Origin: Thalassobellus sp050294475
GTDB taxonomy: Bacteria; Bacteroidota; Bacteroidia; Flavobacteriales; Flavobacteriaceae
DNA: 64,000 bases
Assembly (NCBI GenBank): GCA_050294475.1
Contig: JBNKOE010000013.1
Span: forward strand, 466,640-530,639
Reading direction: 5' to 3'
Shown piece by piece: positions 7,892-15,944 of this stretch. Both the position numbers and the translations under genes were made by a program. A model generated the notes under the pieces. It ran no database searches and was not told the DNA's origin. It saw only the letters and a list, made by a program, of their open reading frames with translations. Position 1 is the first letter of the stretch; the number at the start of each line of letters is the position of its first letter.

Positions 7892-9484
7892 TTAACTTAA
7901 ACTTATACTAGATTTTGGTCTTTCTTCAAAAAACCCAATAAAACTTGGAGGGTTTTCAACAATTCCACGTTTAGAAACCAACTTAATATCTATATTTCTT
8001 TCTTTTGCTTTAAAGGCAAAATCTTCAAGAATTTCTATAATATCATTATCTAAATATCTGGTTTTAAGTATATTTATTTCTAAATAAGTGTCTCTTGGTA
8101 AACTATCTAATTCTTTTAAGATGGCTCCTTTGTTAAAAAAAGTAACCTCTTCTGCAAGTGTCATTTTTATTTTATGCTTGCCGTTACTTTTGTCTTCAAT
8201 ATGAAGAAAGTGAGAGTTTTGGTAGCTTTTCAATAATATAACGACTATACCAACTGTAAGACCTAAACCAATACCATATAATAAATCTATAAACACAATT
8301 CCTAAAACTGTAACCGCAAATGGTATAAATTGTTTCCACCCTAACTTATACATTTTTTTAAATAAAGCAGGTTTAGCTAATTTATAACCTACAATTAATA
8401 ATATAGCTGCTAAAACAGATAATGGTATCATATTTAATAACCTGGGTATTAATATAACCGATATTAATAATAAAAAACCATGAATAATAGCCGACATTTT
8501 TGAAACACCTCCCGATTGAATATTGGCAGAGCTTCTAACAATTACTTGTGTGATTGGAAGACCTCCTACTAAACCAGATAAAATATTACCTGTTCCTTGT
8601 GCTAATAGCTCTCTATTTGTTGGTGTAACATTTTTATGCGGATCTATCCTATCAGTAGCTTCAACACATAATAAAGTTTCTAAACTTGCTACTAAAGCAA
8701 TAGTAAAAGCTACTATCCAAACATCTGGATTTGTAATGGCTACAAAGTTTGGAAAACTAAACTGTTCTAAAAAAGAAGCAGCATCTTCTGGTACAGGTAC
8801 ACTTACTAAATGTGATGACGAAATTGCTAAAACTTCATTAGATTTTGTGATAATATAAAAAACGATTCCTAAAACAACTGCCACTAACGGACCTTGTATT
8901 AACTGAAAAATCTTTCTTTTTTTTGATAGAACTTTATCCCAAAGTAATAAAACACCCAAGCCTAATAAACCTATTAAAGTAGATCCTGGTTTTATATAAT
9001 TAATGGTTCTTAAAATTTCTGAAAAAGTGTTTGTTCCATCTACTTGAAAAAAAGCAAAATCACCTTCCAAATCTGAATCATAACCAAAAAAATGTGGTAT
9101 TTGTTTTAGAATTATAATAATTCCTATACCAGTAAGCATACCTTTAATAACTGAAGACGGAAAATAATATCCAATAACACCAGCTCTTAAAAACCCAAAT
9201 ATCAATTGAATTATTCCGCCTAAAACAAGAGCTACTAAAAAGTTTTCATATCCTCCTAAAGTTCCAATAGCCGTTAACACAATTGCTGCTAATCCTGCTG
9301 CAGGTCCGCTAACACCTATTTTAGAACCACTTAAAGCACCTACAATAACACCTCCAATAATACCGGCTATTAAACCTGAAAAAAGTGGTGCTCCACTTGC
9401 TAGAGCAATACCTAAACATAAAGGTAAAGCAACAAAAAATACAACGATACTTGCAGGCAAGTCGTTTTTAATAGTTTTAAACAT
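7892..9484 (-). CDS. SulP family anion transporter (copy 2)
   Basis: Second SulP/SLC26-type inner-membrane transporter, 530 residues from ATG 9484 (an in-frame start at 9505 would add MVKIYYN). The SulP signature PASIVVFFVALPLCLGIALASGAPLFSG opens the protein and roughly ten hydrophobic segments follow. A short STAS-like C-terminal domain (TYLEINILKTRYLDNDIIEILEDFA) closes it. It lacks the long polar loop of copy 1. It is the first gene of an operon with a universal stress protein and a beta-carbonic anhydrase, so bicarbonate or a related anion is a plausible substrate. Confidence 0.92.
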   Translation of the reverse strand: MFKTIKNDLPASIVVFFVALPLCLGIALASGAPLFSGLIAGIIGGVIVGALSGSKIGVSGPAAGLAAIVLTAIGTLGGYENFLVALVLGGIIQLIFGFLRAGVIGYYFPSSVIKGMLTGIGIIIILKQIPHFFGYDSDLEGDFAFFQVDGTNTFSEILRTINYIKPGSTLIGLLGLGVLLLWDKVLSKKRKIFQLIQGPLVAVVLGIVFYIITKSNEVLAISSSHLVSVPVPEDAASFLEQFSFPNFVAITNPDVWIVAFTIALVASLETLLCVEATDRIDPHKNVTPTNRELLAQGTGNILSGLVGGLPITQVIVRSSANIQSGGVSKMSAIIHGFLLLISVILIPRLLNMIPLSVLAAILLIVGYKLAKPALFKKMYKLGWKQFIPFAVTVLGIVFIDLLYGIGLGLTVGIVVILLKSYQNSHFLHIEDKSNGKHKIKMTLAEEVTFFNKGAILKELDSLPRDTYLEINILKTRYLDNDIIEILEDFAFKAKERNIDIKLVSKRGIVENPPSFIGFFEERPKSSISLS

Positions 9485-9572
9485 ATTATAATAAATTTTA
9501 ACCATATAGTATAAGACACACTAAATAGTTGTTAATAATTAATTAGACCTTATCAGTCTATAAAATCTGAAA

Positions 9573-9878
9573 TTATAATATGTGTAATTCTGGAGGAGGA
9601 GAAATAAGGTTTAAATGCGGTTTGGAATATTTCTTAAAATAATACTGAATGTAACTTTTTGTTTCATTTAAAACAAAATCTGATTCAGTTATACTATAAT
9701 CTGAAAAGAAAACTTCTTTGTCTTTACTTTTTTCAATACCTTTTTCTTCTTCTTCTTCGGAAGAGGCATAAAAAGCAGAAACATCAATAGAATCATCAAC
9801 TATAAGAATAATCGTTGGAGCTACTAAAAGTGCAACGAAAATTGTTGATAATAATATAGAAATTATACTTCTTCTCAT
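9573..9878 (-). CDS. Small single-span hypothetical protein, 101 aa
   Basis: Unknown function. An N-terminal hydrophobic segment (ISILLSTIFVALLVAPTIILIV, about 5-26) is a signal anchor or signal peptide. It is followed by an acidic stretch SSEEEEEKGIEKSKDKE and a tail ending HLNLISPPPELHIL. It lies between the Bat operon and SulP 2, on the same strand as both, 88 bases upstream of the SulP 2 ATG. I have a memory of similar tiny flavobacterial proteins with a proline-rich ending but no function for them. It could be cotranscribed with SulP 2. Confidence 0.65.
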   Translation of the reverse strand: MRRSIISILLSTIFVALLVAPTIILIVDDSIDVSAFYASSEEEEEKGIEKSKDKEVFFSDYSITESDFVLNETKSYIQYYFKKYSKPHLNLISPPPELHIL

Positions 9879-9931
9879 TTAATTTTTTTTCTTAAAAAGG
9901 CTAATATATAGTTTTTTTGATGAAAAAGTAA

Positions 9932-10690
9932 TTAAAACGTTTTCAACATTTTAATGTCATTAGATGGAAGCCAACCCGTTTTTCCGTCAGAAAGTTTTAT
10001 TTTTTTCCAATCGCCATACTCTTCTACCACCTGAACTTTAGTGCCTTCATGCAATCTAAAAGACTCTTCGCTTCTTGTATTAGGATCGCTTTTTACTTTG
10101 CTTTCCTGTGCAAAAACAATTGCTGGATTATCATTTTTATCTAAGTTATACTTATGAAATGCAAAAACAAGTGTTATACAAACTAATGTAAGCGCAGTTA
10201 AGCTTCCTATAAAAGTTATACGTTTTTTTAATGTAGAATAAGCAAAATAATATATTAGAAATAAAATAACAAAACAAAAAACAAAACCAACCGAAGCTTT
10301 TGCCCAATTATCAAAGGGCATGGAGTTTGTTACATTCTTTACAAGTTTTGAAAATCCAGTAACAGGAACAACATCAATAGCATCTATAGTCATATTTTTC
10401 GCAAACACCATGTTGTTTTTTATATCGTTATCATTTGGTGATAACTGAAGGGCTTTTTCATAATAATAAATGCTAGGTGCTATATTATTAAGCTTATAAT
10501 TAGCATTTGCTAAATTAAAATACAAGTCGGCAGACTGCTTTCCACTTTCTAAAATAGTGCTATAATTATCAATAGCTTCGGCATATTTACCTTCATTATA
10601 TAGCTTATTCGCTTTTTCAAATAAAGCTTGGTTTTGAGACAAACCAGATAAACTTAACAAAAACGATAGTATGTAAATTAGCTTTTTCAT
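9932..10690 (-). CDS. batE: BatE-like TPR and SH3 protein, last gene of the Bat operon
   Basis: A membrane protein of 252 residues from ATG 10690, which lies 1 base after the batD stop. An in-frame start at 10711 would overlap batD and spoil the signal peptide. MKKLIYILSFLLSLSGLSQ is a signal peptide, followed by TPR repeats (ALFEKANKLYNEGKYAEAIDNYSTIL...ADLYFNLANANYKL), two transmembrane helices (about 130-150 and 160-178), and a bacterial SH3 domain (about 190-248; LHEGTKVQVVEEYGDWKKIKLSDGKTGWLPS). This is the BatE arrangement known from Bacteroides aerotolerance operons. Confidence 0.87.
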   Translation of the reverse strand: MKKLIYILSFLLSLSGLSQNQALFEKANKLYNEGKYAEAIDNYSTILESGKQSADLYFNLANANYKLNNIAPSIYYYEKALQLSPNDNDIKNNMVFAKNMTIDAIDVVPVTGFSKLVKNVTNSMPFDNWAKASVGFVFCFVILFLIYYFAYSTLKKRITFIGSLTALTLVCITLVFAFHKYNLDKNDNPAIVFAQESKVKSDPNTRSEESFRLHEGTKVQVVEEYGDWKKIKLSDGKTGWLPSNDIKMLKTF

Positions 10691-10691
10691 T

Positions 10692-12467
10692 TTAACGTGC
10701 TTGTTTATCAATTAAAGAAATAGCTTTAGCTGCTTTATCATAATCTTCTTGCATAGTTACAATATCTATTGGCGTATAACGAGCTAATTCACAACTTTCT
10801 AAAATACTAACAAAGTCTTTTATTGGCTGTTCTTCAACTTGTTTCTCTTTAAGTAAATTATTGATTTTATCTTTACTTAATTCATTAGTTTCAATATGCA
10901 ATTTTGCTTTTAAATAATTATGCAATGCTTTTTCTAAAGCAATATAAAATGCTTCTTTTTGCCCAAGAGATTTTTTAGCGCCCTTTAAATATTTCTTCGC
11001 TAACCTATCTGCTTTTCTAATTCTATTTCCATAGACATCGGCATCTCTAGTTGCTTTTTTATTTCTTATAACAATTGCTAACGGAATTGCTAAAAATGGT
11101 AGTAATAACAAACTCCAAAACAAATTCGTTTTAAAGAAATGTGTAGAATTTATACTTGTAAAATTTGATGTTGTTTTAATAAAAGCAAATTGGTCATTAT
11201 TTAAAACAACAGGCTGTTTTCCTGTATTTGAAACAGCTGTAGTTTCATTACTATTCGAACCACTTGTTGGTCCATTTAAAACATCAATTATAATTTCTTG
11301 AGATGTTAAACGCTTGTAACTTTTTGTTTTTAAATCGAAGTAAGAAAATGAAATATTTGGTATGGGGTATTTACCTTTATATTGCGGTACTACAGTATAA
11401 CTATCGAAAACAACACCTTTCATACCGGATAAATTAGTAGTTACATTTTCTTTATGTTCTGGTTCATATACCTCTAAAGAACTTGGTAATGAAATTTTAG
11501 GTAATTTGAATAGTTTTAAATTTCCATTTCCACGAACTTCAACTTTTAACTGAAACGATTCAGAAGCATCTAATACTTTTTTTGATGTAAACACATTAAA
11601 ATCAAAATCACCAACAGCACCAGTAAAATCAACTGGTTTACCTGCCTCTGGTAAAGGTTTAACATCAATTGTTTTATTACCTGAAGAAATGGTTCTATTT
11701 ACACGCGTCATTAATCTACTTCCAAAAATATCACGTCTATTTGAAGGAACACGTAAAGGAAGGTCTAAGGTTAAAGGCTCAATATTCAATTTTCCTGTTT
11801 TTTGAGGGTATAAAACCGTTTTTTTCAAAATTAAATACCTGTAATCTTCACCATTATAAGTTCCGTTTTGAACTTTTTGTCCTTGAGTATTTATATTCTG
11901 ACTCCAAAAATCATTATATCGTGGGCTATCAATTACATTCCAAGGATCAACTGCTATTGTTGGAGATACATAAAGCTTATAAACTACCGTAATAGCTTCG
12001 TTTAAATAAGGATTAGAATTTGACACCTCTGCTACTAAATGAACATTCTCCGATGCTATATAATTAGGATCGTTAGGATCTTTTGGTTTGTCTACAGCAG
12101 CAGTTACTTCAATTTTTATAGGTAGTGTTTTATAGATTTCGCCACCTATGGTAATACTCGCTTGTGAAATAGTAAAATTACCTCGCTTTTTAGGAGCTAA
12201 AAAATAACTGTATGTTTTTTTATAAGTTCGAATACCATTAATCCATGAATTACTAACTGATTGATTTGGTCCTCCAACCACAGTGAAATTAGAAAAACTT
12301 GGAGGATTAAAATTATCGCCATCTTGATTCATTTCAAAATCAAGACGTAGGCGTTCGTTAACTCCTAATTTTTTCTTACTTGCTTTAGCTTCAAATTTAA
12401 CTTGTGCAGAAGCAATACTTGAAGTAAGTATAAATAGTATTATTGATATGTATTTTATAAACTTCAT
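10692..12467 (-). CDS. batD: BatD family protein
   Basis: A 591-residue envelope protein of the BatD (oxygen tolerance) family. There is a signal peptide (MKFIKYISIILFILTSSIASAQ) and a long periplasmic beta-rich region. Typical phrases are KKLGVNERLRLDFEMNQDGDNFNPPSF near the start, GDFDFNVFTSKKVLDASESFQLKVEVRGNGNLKLF in the middle, and PQYKGKYPIPNISFSYFD. One transmembrane helix (about 440-460) precedes a basic cytoplasmic tail. It probably works with the VWA proteins BatA and BatB at the inner membrane. It sits 66 bases after the second TPR gene and is tightly followed by batE. Confidence 0.9.
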   Translation of the reverse strand: MKFIKYISIILFILTSSIASAQVKFEAKASKKKLGVNERLRLDFEMNQDGDNFNPPSFSNFTVVGGPNQSVSNSWINGIRTYKKTYSYFLAPKKRGNFTISQASITIGGEIYKTLPIKIEVTAAVDKPKDPNDPNYIASENVHLVAEVSNSNPYLNEAITVVYKLYVSPTIAVDPWNVIDSPRYNDFWSQNINTQGQKVQNGTYNGEDYRYLILKKTVLYPQKTGKLNIEPLTLDLPLRVPSNRRDIFGSRLMTRVNRTISSGNKTIDVKPLPEAGKPVDFTGAVGDFDFNVFTSKKVLDASESFQLKVEVRGNGNLKLFKLPKISLPSSLEVYEPEHKENVTTNLSGMKGVVFDSYTVVPQYKGKYPIPNISFSYFDLKTKSYKRLTSQEIIIDVLNGPTSGSNSNETTAVSNTGKQPVVLNNDQFAFIKTTSNFTSINSTHFFKTNLFWSLLLLPFLAIPLAIVIRNKKATRDADVYGNRIRKADRLAKKYLKGAKKSLGQKEAFYIALEKALHNYLKAKLHIETNELSKDKINNLLKEKQVEEQPIKDFVSILESCELARYTPIDIVTMQEDYDKAAKAISLIDKQAR

Positions 12468-12533
12468 ATTCCTTCAATCTATATTCTCAAAATATAACAT
12501 TTCAATGGATTTCTGTTTTACAATAACAACAGA

Positions 12534-13118
12534 TTACCAATCTTTATCAGTTTGAATTTTAACGCCTTTTACCTTTTCAGCATTCATTTTCTCTTGAACT
12601 TTTTGTTCTTGATTATTCATGGCTTCTAATAAATTTTGTATTTGCTGAGGAGACATTTGTCCTGGTCTAGGTTGTTTTGATGGTTGGTTTTCTTTTTTCT
12701 CTTTATCTCCTTTTCCTTGGTCTTTCTTATCATCTTTAGGCTTTCCTTGATTGTCTTTTTTATCGTCATTATTCTTTTTGTCTTGGTCGCCTTTATCTTT
12801 TTTATCGTTCTCTTTATCTTTATTTTGGTCTTTGTTATCCTTATTATCTTTGTTATCCTTATTATCTTTGTTGTCCTTGTTATCTTTGTTGTCCTTATTT
12901 TGGTCTTTGTTTTTTTCTTTCTCTAAAATTTTTTTCAGCTCTTTTAATTTTTTGTCTGAAGGATACCTATTTAATCCATTATCAACAACTTGAATTGCAG
13001 ATGTTATTTCGTTATGTGCGTACATTTTAGCACCAGCATTAAAATAGCCTAAAGCAGATTCTTGTCCTTTTACTGAAAAGGAAACTAAAACAAAAAATAC
13101 AATTATTACGATTTTCAT
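12534..13118 (-). CDS. Bat-operon TPR protein with a Lys/Asp/Asn repeat tract
   Basis: A 194-residue secreted or periplasmic protein. It has a signal peptide (MKIVIIVFFVLVSFSVKGQ), one TPR-like segment (SALGYFNAGAKMYAHNEITSAIQVVDNGLNRYPSDKKLKEL), a highly charged tract of DNK triplets and KDQ/KDD runs (about 70-150), and a C-terminal conserved piece PGQMSPQQIQNLLEAMNNQEQKVQEKM. The same C-terminal piece is known from BatC-type proteins. It overlaps the preceding TPR gene by 4 bases (ATGA-type). The repeat tract is encoded by tandem 9-bp units and is probably a hypervariable linker. Confidence 0.8.
   Translation of the reverse strand: MKIVIIVFFVLVSFSVKGQESALGYFNAGAKMYAHNEITSAIQVVDNGLNRYPSDKKLKELKKILEKEKNKDQNKDNKDNKDNKDNKDNKDNKDNKDQNKDKENDKKDKGDQDKKNNDDKKDNQGKPKDDKKDQGKGDKEKKENQPSKQPRPGQMSPQQIQNLLEAMNNQEQKVQEKMNAEKVKGVKIQTDKDW
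12829..12900. repeat. Tandem 9/18-bp repeat inside the Bat TPR gene
   Basis: Degenerate 9-bp units (TTATCTTTG, TTGTCCTTG, TTATCCTTA on the plus strand) repeat about eight times and encode D-N-K triplets on the minus strand. The unit length is a multiple of three, so copy-number change would keep the frame. Confidence 0.85.
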
Positions 13119-13804
13119 TTTTTAATAATACTTTTAATTCCTTCAAGTCTTCTCATATAGTTTCGATAATACTTAACGGTTTCGTCCTTTTTTAAAGCCT
13201 CATTCATTATACTAGCAGCCAACAAGAAATCATTTTTTTTCACAGCTTCATCTGCTCTCTTTTTCATCATTTTAGCATACTCAGAAGGCTTAATATCATC
13301 TTCCTTGTCTTTGTTATCCTTGTTTTCGTTATTTTGGTCTTGCTTTTGTTGTTCTGCACACACTTTTGCTAAACCTAAATTATAACGTGTTTCATCATCA
13401 GACGGATCATTTCTTAAGGCGTTTTTATAGGCTTCAACAGCTTCTTTACATTTTTTATTCTGCATAAAAACATTACCAATGTTATGAAATATTTTATGCT
13501 TTTCTGTTTTGGTTGTTGCCGATTCTGCAGCTTCTTGAAGTCTAAATAATGCTTCGTCAAAGCTTCCATTTTTTATGTATGAATTTCCTAAATTGTATAT
13601 CCCTGCAACAGTTGTTGGTTGTTCTGAAATGGCTTTTCGATAGGCCATTTCTGCAGAAACAAAATCATCTTCTCCAATTAAACTATTGCCTTCATAAACA
13701 TAATTATTAGCTTTTTTTAATGCCAATAATTGTTCTTTATCTTTTTCTTGAGAAAAAGATATTGTTGTAATTAATAGTAATATATATGTTGCTATTTGTT
13801 TCAT
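13115..13804 (-). CDS. batC: Bat-operon TPR protein (BatC-like)
   Basis: A 229-residue protein with a signal peptide (MKQIATYILLLITTISFSQ) and about three to four TPR repeats: NNYVYEGNSLIGEDDFVSAEMAYRKAI, VAGIYNLGNSYIKNGSFDEALFRLQEA, HKIFHNIGNVFMQNKKCKEAVEAYKNAL. A DQNNENKDNKDKEDD linker and a helical C-terminus follow. It lies between batB and the second TPR gene within the Bat operon. TPR proteins here are thought to scaffold the VWA proteins in the periplasm. Which of the two TPR genes should carry the name batC is uncertain. Confidence 0.8.
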   Translation of the reverse strand: MKQIATYILLLITTISFSQEKDKEQLLALKKANNYVYEGNSLIGEDDFVSAEMAYRKAISEQPTTVAGIYNLGNSYIKNGSFDEALFRLQEAAESATTKTEKHKIFHNIGNVFMQNKKCKEAVEAYKNALRNDPSDDETRYNLGLAKVCAEQQKQDQNNENKDNKDKEDDIKPSEYAKMMKKRADEAVKKNDFLLAASIMNEALKKDETVKYYRNYMRRLEGIKSIIKK

Positions 13805-13872
13805 TCCGTTCTAATATATAAAACCCGATTTCTTTTCTTCGTTAAAAAAATTATAAAATATTATCGTTTACA

Positions 13873-14910
13873 CTATAGATTCTCATTAAATAAATTTAAC
13901 TTCTTTAACCAAGCTGTTTTGCGTTCTAATAAGAAAACATCTAATAATAAGAAAAAAACACCAAAGCCTAAAAACCATTGAAACTGATCTTTAAAATCGG
14001 CAAATTGTTTAGCTTCAAATTCTGTTTTATCCATGCCATTTAAAATCTCTCGGATATTTTCAACGACATTATTTGTGTTTTTCCCATTAATATAAACACC
14101 GTTAGCAGCATTAGCTATATTTTTAAGCGTTTCTTCATTTAACCGAGTAATTACTGTTTCGCCTTGTTTATCTTTTTTATAATTTAAAACAATCCCGTTT
14201 CTCTTTTCAGGAATTGGACCTCCTTTTACATCACCAACACCAATAGTGAAAATTCTAATACCTTCTTCACTTGCTTCTTCGGCTACTGCAGCAGCTTGCT
14301 CGCTATGATCTTCTCCATCAGAAATTATAATTAATACTCTATTGGTTTGTTGTTCATCATCAAAATATGTTTTTGATAATTCTATTGCTTCATTTATAGC
14401 TGTTCCTTGTGAGGATAACATATCGGTATTCATGTTTTGTAAAAACATTTTTGCCGATGCATAATCTGTTGTTATTGGTAGTTGCGGAAAAGCCTTTCCT
14501 GCGTAAGCAATAATTCCAACACGATCGCTTGCCAAATTATTAATAATTTGAGTTACCAATTGTTTTGATTTTTCTAATCGATTTGGAGCTATATCTTCTG
14601 CCAGCATACTTTTAGAAACATCAATTGCGAAAACAATATCGACCCCTTCTCGTTTTACGGTTTCTAACTTGGTTCCTATTTTTGGGTTTACTAAAGCAAT
14701 TGCTAAACATGCAAAAGCTAAACTTAAAACAATAATTTTTAAAACCGATTTGAATAATGATGCATTAGGACTTAATCTTTTAAGTAACTTCTTATCTGCA
14801 AACTTATTCTGTACTTTATATTTCCAAAATTGAAGGACAAAAAACAGTAGCCATATTACAGGAATAATGCCTAATAACCAAAACCATATTTTTTCTTCTA
14901 ATTGATACAT
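13873..14910 (-). CDS. batB: BatB, VWA-domain membrane protein
   Basis: A 345-residue inner-membrane protein. Two N-terminal transmembrane helices (about 8-27 and 55-75) precede a von Willebrand factor A domain with an intact metal-ion-dependent adhesion site (Asp97-Val-Ser99-Lys-Ser101; later ISDGEDHSEQA). A C-terminal helix (FLGFGVFFLLLDVFLLE, about 312-328) follows. The VWA domain faces the periplasm. It lies 26 bases after batA. In the Bat system the VWA proteins are thought to form a complex with MoxR ATPase and DUF58, acting on periplasmic or envelope targets; the precise activity is unknown. Confidence 0.93.
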   Translation of the reverse strand: MYQLEEKIWFWLLGIIPVIWLLFFVLQFWKYKVQNKFADKKLLKRLSPNASLFKSVLKIIVLSLAFACLAIALVNPKIGTKLETVKREGVDIVFAIDVSKSMLAEDIAPNRLEKSKQLVTQIINNLASDRVGIIAYAGKAFPQLPITTDYASAKMFLQNMNTDMLSSQGTAINEAIELSKTYFDDEQQTNRVLIIISDGEDHSEQAAAVAEEASEEGIRIFTIGVGDVKGGPIPEKRNGIVLNYKKDKQGETVITRLNEETLKNIANAANGVYINGKNTNNVVENIREILNGMDKTEFEAKQFADFKDQFQWFLGFGVFFLLLDVFLLERKTAWLKKLNLFNENL

Positions 14911-14936
14911 TAACTATTAATTCTTTAAATCAGTTC

Positions 14937-15944
14937 TTAGATAAAACTTCTAAATATTGTAAATCGTCCTAGTAATTCTAAAAGCAGAAATAAGCCTGCC
15001 AAAAGCACTAACGGACGATACTTTTCCTCGTAATTATAAAACTTAAATTCTTCTATTTCTGTTTTTTCTAACTTATTAATTTCATTATAAATTTCTTCTA
15101 ACTTTTTGTTATTAGTAGCTCTAAAATACTTGCCACCAGTAACATTTGCTATTTCTTTTAGTAAGTCTTCATCAATCTCTACTTGTGCACGACTATATTG
15201 TAATTGTCCGTTTGGCAAAATACCAAAAGGTGACAATGCCATTCCGTTAGTACCTAAACCAATAGTATAAACTTTAATACCATATTCAACAGCAAATTCA
15301 CTAGCTATTTTTGGGTCTATAAATCCAGAATTGTTAACACCATCTGTCAATAAAATAATGATTTTGCTTTTTGCTTTGCTATCTTTTAATCTATTAACCG
15401 CCGTTGCTAATCCCATTCCTATAGCTGTTCTTCCGCTTTCAATAATAGTGTTGTATTTAATACTTTTTAATGAGCGTAATACAATAGCTTTATCGCTAGT
15501 AATAGGTGTTTTTGTATAACTTTCGCCAGCATATTCTACCAAACCAATTCTATCGTTTGGTCTACTTTTTATAAATTCGGCAGCCACTTTTTTAAGAGCT
15601 TCTAATCTATTAGGCAATAAATCTTTTGCTAGCATACTAGTAGAGACATCAATAGACATAACAATATCAATACCTCGTGTTGTTTTTGTTTTTGTTGACA
15701 CATCCACGGTTTGAGGTCTTGCTAATGCTGTTATTAATAATGCTAAAGCAATTAAACGTAATACAAATAAAACATGCTTAACTTTTGGCAACCATGAATT
15801 GGTAACTTTAAAACCTTTTAAACTAGATATTTTAAGTTCTGCTGTTTGCTTTTTATTTTTTATAATATACCAAAGTATTACTAGTGGAAGTGAAAGCAAC
15901 AACCAGAACCATTGTTTATTTAAAAATTCTATACCCTCAAACAT
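14937..15944 (-). CDS. batA: BatA, VWA-domain membrane protein
   Basis: A 335-residue paralogue of BatB with the same layout: two N-terminal helices (FWLLLSLPLVILWYII; HVLFVLRLIALALLITALA), a VWA domain with metal-site residues Asp99-Val-Ser101-Thr-Ser103 and LLTDGVNNSG, and one C-terminal helix (PLVLLAGLFLLLELLG). Its ATG overlaps the stop of the preceding gene by 1 base (TAATG at 15946-15942), which implies translational coupling. The text TRGIDIVMSIDVSTSMLAKDLLPNRLEALKKV is close to the Bacteroidota BatA standard. Confidence 0.94.
   Translation of the reverse strand: MFEGIEFLNKQWFWLLLSLPLVILWYIIKNKKQTAELKISSLKGFKVTNSWLPKVKHVLFVLRLIALALLITALARPQTVDVSTKTKTTRGIDIVMSIDVSTSMLAKDLLPNRLEALKKVAAEFIKSRPNDRIGLVEYAGESYTKTPITSDKAIVLRSLKSIKYNTIIESGRTAIGMGLATAVNRLKDSKAKSKIIILLTDGVNNSGFIDPKIASEFAVEYGIKVYTIGLGTNGMALSPFGILPNGQLQYSRAQVEIDEDLLKEIANVTGGKYFRATNNKKLEEIYNEINKLEKTEIEEFKFYNYEEKYRPLVLLAGLFLLLELLGRFTIFRSFI

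Noticed and set aside
12829..12900. CRISPR array
   Set aside because: Units are 9 bases without spacers and lie inside a coding sequence.
12684..12993. Hydrophobic open frames on the plus strand opposite the Bat TPR gene
   Set aside because: Antisense shadow of the Lys/Asp/Asn repeat; composition follows from the repeat.
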